DNA from: Kordiimonas lipolytica
Lineage (GTDB): Bacteria > Pseudomonadota > Alphaproteobacteria > Sphingomonadales > Kordiimonadaceae
Assembly (NCBI RefSeq): GCF_001550065.1
Contig: NZ_LRUB01000027.1
Coordinates: 99,927-163,926, forward strand
DNA length: 64,000 bases
Direction of reading: 5' to 3'
Shown here: positions 62,218 through 64,000 of the stretch, in pieces
How the letters are laid out: the number at the start of each line of letters is the position of its first letter
How positions within the stretch are numbered: the first letter of the stretch is position 1
Position numbers and translations under genes: made by a program
Notes under the pieces: generated by a model
The model's database searches: none
Seen by the model: only the letters and a program-made list of their open reading frames with translations
What the model was told of the DNA's origin: nothing

Positions 62218-62933
62218 ATGGGACGCCATAGAAAAAATTACCCCCTTGCACGGCTATGCGGGGCGGTGGGGCTTGTGGCATCGGCTTTGCCCGCGCAGGC
62301 GGAGGACGACTATAAGCTCGGGCAGGGCGTACGGTTTGACGACATTCATGTCTCTGGCTACCTGGTGGTGGAGGCCGAAGCGCCAAAGGGCGGCGACGCC
62401 GAATTGTTTGTCGATGACCTGGCGATTTTTGTGCAGGGCCGTTTCAACCGCTTCTTCAACCCCTTCTTCGAGGGGGAGGTCGCGGGCATGCCCGTGTTGA
62501 AGGAAAACCACGACCCCTTCACGGGCCGCACCGCCAAGCTGGTGCTGGAGCGCCTCTATAACGACACCTACCTGAAGGACAATCTTGTCCTCAGGCTCGG
62601 GAAAAGCCTGACGACGGTCGGCGAGTGGAACACCATCCACGCCGGGCCGTTGGTGCCCAACACCACACGCCCGCTGACGACACACCGCAGCTTTTCCGAA
62701 TTCACAAGCGGCGCGTCCTTGATTTACACGCCGCGGGATGAGGCCTGGCCCACCGTGACAGCCTATTGGCAGCCCGACGGGGGGCTGGCGAAAGATATCG
62801 ACGCGATCGAAGACCGCATCTTCCACAATATCAAGGGTGTGAACCTTTCCTGGACCAAGGATTTCGAGAACACCATCGGCCTGTCGTTCCAGACTGCGGA
62901 TGTGACCGACAGTAGCGAGAGCCAGACGCTGAT
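62218..62933 (+). pseudogene. Outer-membrane porin-like gene truncated by an insertion sequence
   Basis: The gene starts at ATG 62218 with a GGAGG site and encodes a signal peptide (RLCGAVGLVASALPAQA). The mature part has alternating beta strands of a porin-like protein (FDDIHVSGYLVVEAEAPKGG, YLKDNLVLRLGKSLTTVGEW). At 62934 the sequence changes to the end of an IS3-family element, and the frame ends in foreign codons at 62976. About 239 residues of native sequence remain; the lost part would encode most of the barrel. Confidence 0.8.
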
Positions 62934-62972
62934 TGAACCGCCCCGGGATTGTCGGAGGCAGGTTGGTTTAAG

Positions 62973-63878
62973 TTAAGCGGCCATGGGGCGTTCGTCCAGC
63001 ATGGCGTAGTAATTTCTCTCAGCCTCGGCAGGTGGAATGTTGCCGATTGGCTCCAGCAGGCGTCGATGATTGAACCAGTCGACCCATTCAAGCGTCGCAA
63101 ATTCAACCATCTCAAATGACCGCCACGGCCCTCGCCGATGGATGACTTCGGCCTTGTAGAGCCCGTTGATCGTCTCGGCGAGTGCGTTGTCGTAACTGTC
63201 CCCGACGCTGCCAACCGATGGTTCGATACCATCTTCTGCCAAGCGTTCGGTGTATCGGATCGAGACATACTGGCTGCCCCGGTCACTGTGATGGATAAGC
63301 CCGCCTTTTCTTGCTGGCCTGCGGTCATGCAGAGCCTGTTCAAGTGCGTCCAGCACAAAGCCCGTATGTGCCGTCCTGCTGACCCGCCAGCCAACGATGC
63401 GCCTGGCAAACACATCAATGACAAAAGCTACATAAACAAAGCCCTGCCATGTGGCGACATAAGTGAAGTCAGACACCCACAACATGTTGGGTGCCGGGGC
63501 ATGGAACTCGCGGTTCACTTGGTCAAGTGGACAAGGGGCTGACTTGTCGCTAAAGGTGGTGCGAACAGGCTTGCCTCGAATGGCGCCTTGTAGCCCCATC
63601 TCGCGCATCAGACGCTCGACTGTGCAGCGGGCCACATGAAAGCCTTCACGGCCGAGTTGACGCCATATTTTGCGGACACCGTAGACCAGAAAGTTCTCCT
63701 CAAAGACACGGGCAATCTCCGGCTTCAGTGCCATATCGCGCTGTGCCCGTGCAGACAGAAGTGACGGGTCACGGCGACAGGCCAGATGGTGGTGGTATGT
63801 GGATGGGGCGATCTGCAGCAAACGACAGATCGGCTCGACCCCATACAGGTCCCGGTGCTCGTCGATAAAACTGATCAA
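62973..63878 (-). CDS. IS3-family transposase OrfB (DDE integrase)
   Basis: The 301-residue product (TTG at 63878, in the -1 frame of orfA) has an N-terminal HTH_21 segment ([16 protein letters not shown]) and the rve DDE core: D in [12 protein letters not shown] in [13 protein letters not shown] and E in [19 protein letters not shown]. It is made in these elements by -1 frameshifting from orfA, or here possibly from a weak start. Confidence 0.95.
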   Translation of the reverse strand: MISFIDEHRDLYGVEPICRLLQIAPSTYHHHLACRRDPSLLSARAQRDMALKPEIARVFEENFLVYGVRKIWRQLGREGFHVARCTVERLMREMGLQGAIRGKPVRTTFSDKSAPCPLDQVNREFHAPAPNMLWVSDFTYVATWQGFVYVAFVIDVFARRIVGWRVSRTAHTGFVLDALEQALHDRRPARKGGLIHHSDRGSQYVSIRYTERLAEDGIEPSVGSVGDSYDNALAETINGLYKAEVIHRRGPWRSFEMVEFATLEWVDWFNHRRLLEPIGNIPPAEAERNYYAMLDERPMAA

Positions 63879-64000
63879 CGTCTCAGTGGGCGGTCGAGCT
63901 CCGCCTGGGCAAAATAAGCCGATGCCTTGCGCAAGATCTCGTTGGCTTGCCTCAGTTCCCGGTTCTCCCGTTCAAGGGCCTTCAGCTTGTCGGCAACCTC
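63875..64000 (-). CDS. IS3-family OrfA, C-terminal end (partial)
   Basis: In the minus frame the window edge encodes [20 protein letters not shown] and [18 protein letters not shown], ending at 63875. This is the leucine-zipper end typical of OrfA. The stop overlaps the first codon of orfB by four bases in a different frame. The 5' part lies outside the window. Confidence 0.9.
   Translation of the reverse strand, partial: EVADKLKALERENRELRQANEILRKASAYFAQAELDRPLRR

Larger units (their letters stand above)
62934..64000 (-). mobile_element. IS3-family insertion sequence, right end outside window
   Basis: The element begins with TGAACCGCCCCGGGATTGTC, an end known for IS3-family (IS2/IS51-like) elements, starting TG. 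It contains the 3' part of orfA and all of orfB on the minus strand. The other end and the target duplication lie beyond 64000. Confidence 0.85.

Overview
The window looks like chromosome of a free-living, probably aquatic, alphaproteobacterium. The evidence is a GcrA cell-cycle regulator with GANTC (CcrM-type) sites in its leader, an argD-argF-hslO string, a SUF operon led by an IscR/Rrf2-type regulator, two TonB receptors of the Proteobacterial type and a moderately high GC content. The genus cannot be fixed from the sequence; a Kordiimonas-, sphingomonad- or rhodospirilla-like lineage is only a guess. No rRNA, tRNA or CRISPR array was recognised.

Layout. (1) 1-2.7 kb: the 3' end of a [NiFe]-hydrogenase large subunit that stops exactly at the last nickel-ligand motif, followed by hypF. 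(2) 3.1-7.3 kb: a three-gene exporter operon (ABC-like membrane protein with a completely degenerate ATPase domain, HlyD-type adaptor, TolC-type channel). (3) 7.4-11.6 kb, minus strand: a CxxCH lipoprotein, a multicopper oxidase and a divergent nucleoside-hydrolase-fold protein. (4) 12.0-14.7 kb: a soluble tandem-PAS chemoreceptor and a LuxR-type regulator. (5) 14.7-19.7 kb, minus strand: a four-gene operon that I consider the most interesting part of the window. It encodes a nitrobindin-like haem-binding protein, a 708-residue ferritin-like protein carrying a cysteine-rich C-terminal segment with repeated N-x-C-A-x-x-G motifs, a DUF692/MNIO iron oxidase and a DUF2063 partner. Known MNIO-DUF2063 pairs modify cysteines in short precursor peptides or bufferins; here the apparent substrate is fused to a large putative enzyme. 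(6) 20-22.6 kb: modABC molybdate uptake. (7) 22.6-25.4 kb, minus strand: GNAT, two DUF6916-like proteins and two tail-collar proteins, followed divergently by a 2435-residue RTX adhesin with an N-terminal DUF4347 domain and five copies of a 396-bp module.

(8) 33.3-41 kb: CPA2 antiporter, 2OG-Fe(II) hydroxylase with a small partner, LysR regulator, TonB receptor, TrkH potassium transporter and a chromosomal subclass-B1 metallo-beta-lactamase. (9) 41-44.4 kb: hslO, argF, argD. (10) 44.7-45.9 kb: a membrane-protein gene broken by one amber codon, and a VapBC toxin-antitoxin pair with two operator palindromes. (11) 46-53.8 kb: a second TonB receptor, an unknown acidic protein, an ABC-2 permease, gcrA, cytochrome c', cytochrome b561 and a two-gene E1 2-oxo acid dehydrogenase. 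(12) 54-60.3 kb: the SUF Fe-S assembly operon (regulator-sufBCDS-sufT-sufA). (13) 60.3-64 kb: a lower-GC accessory tail with a DarT-DarG DNA ADP-ribosylation toxin-antitoxin pair and an outer-membrane-protein gene cut by an IS3-family element that runs off the window.

Functional links. Several systems depend on metal centres: Ni-Fe hydrogenase maturation, Mo uptake, Fe-S assembly, haem proteins, a copper oxidase and the MNIO cluster. Operons are tight, with many 1-4 base start/stop overlaps, and strong intrinsic terminators separate them.
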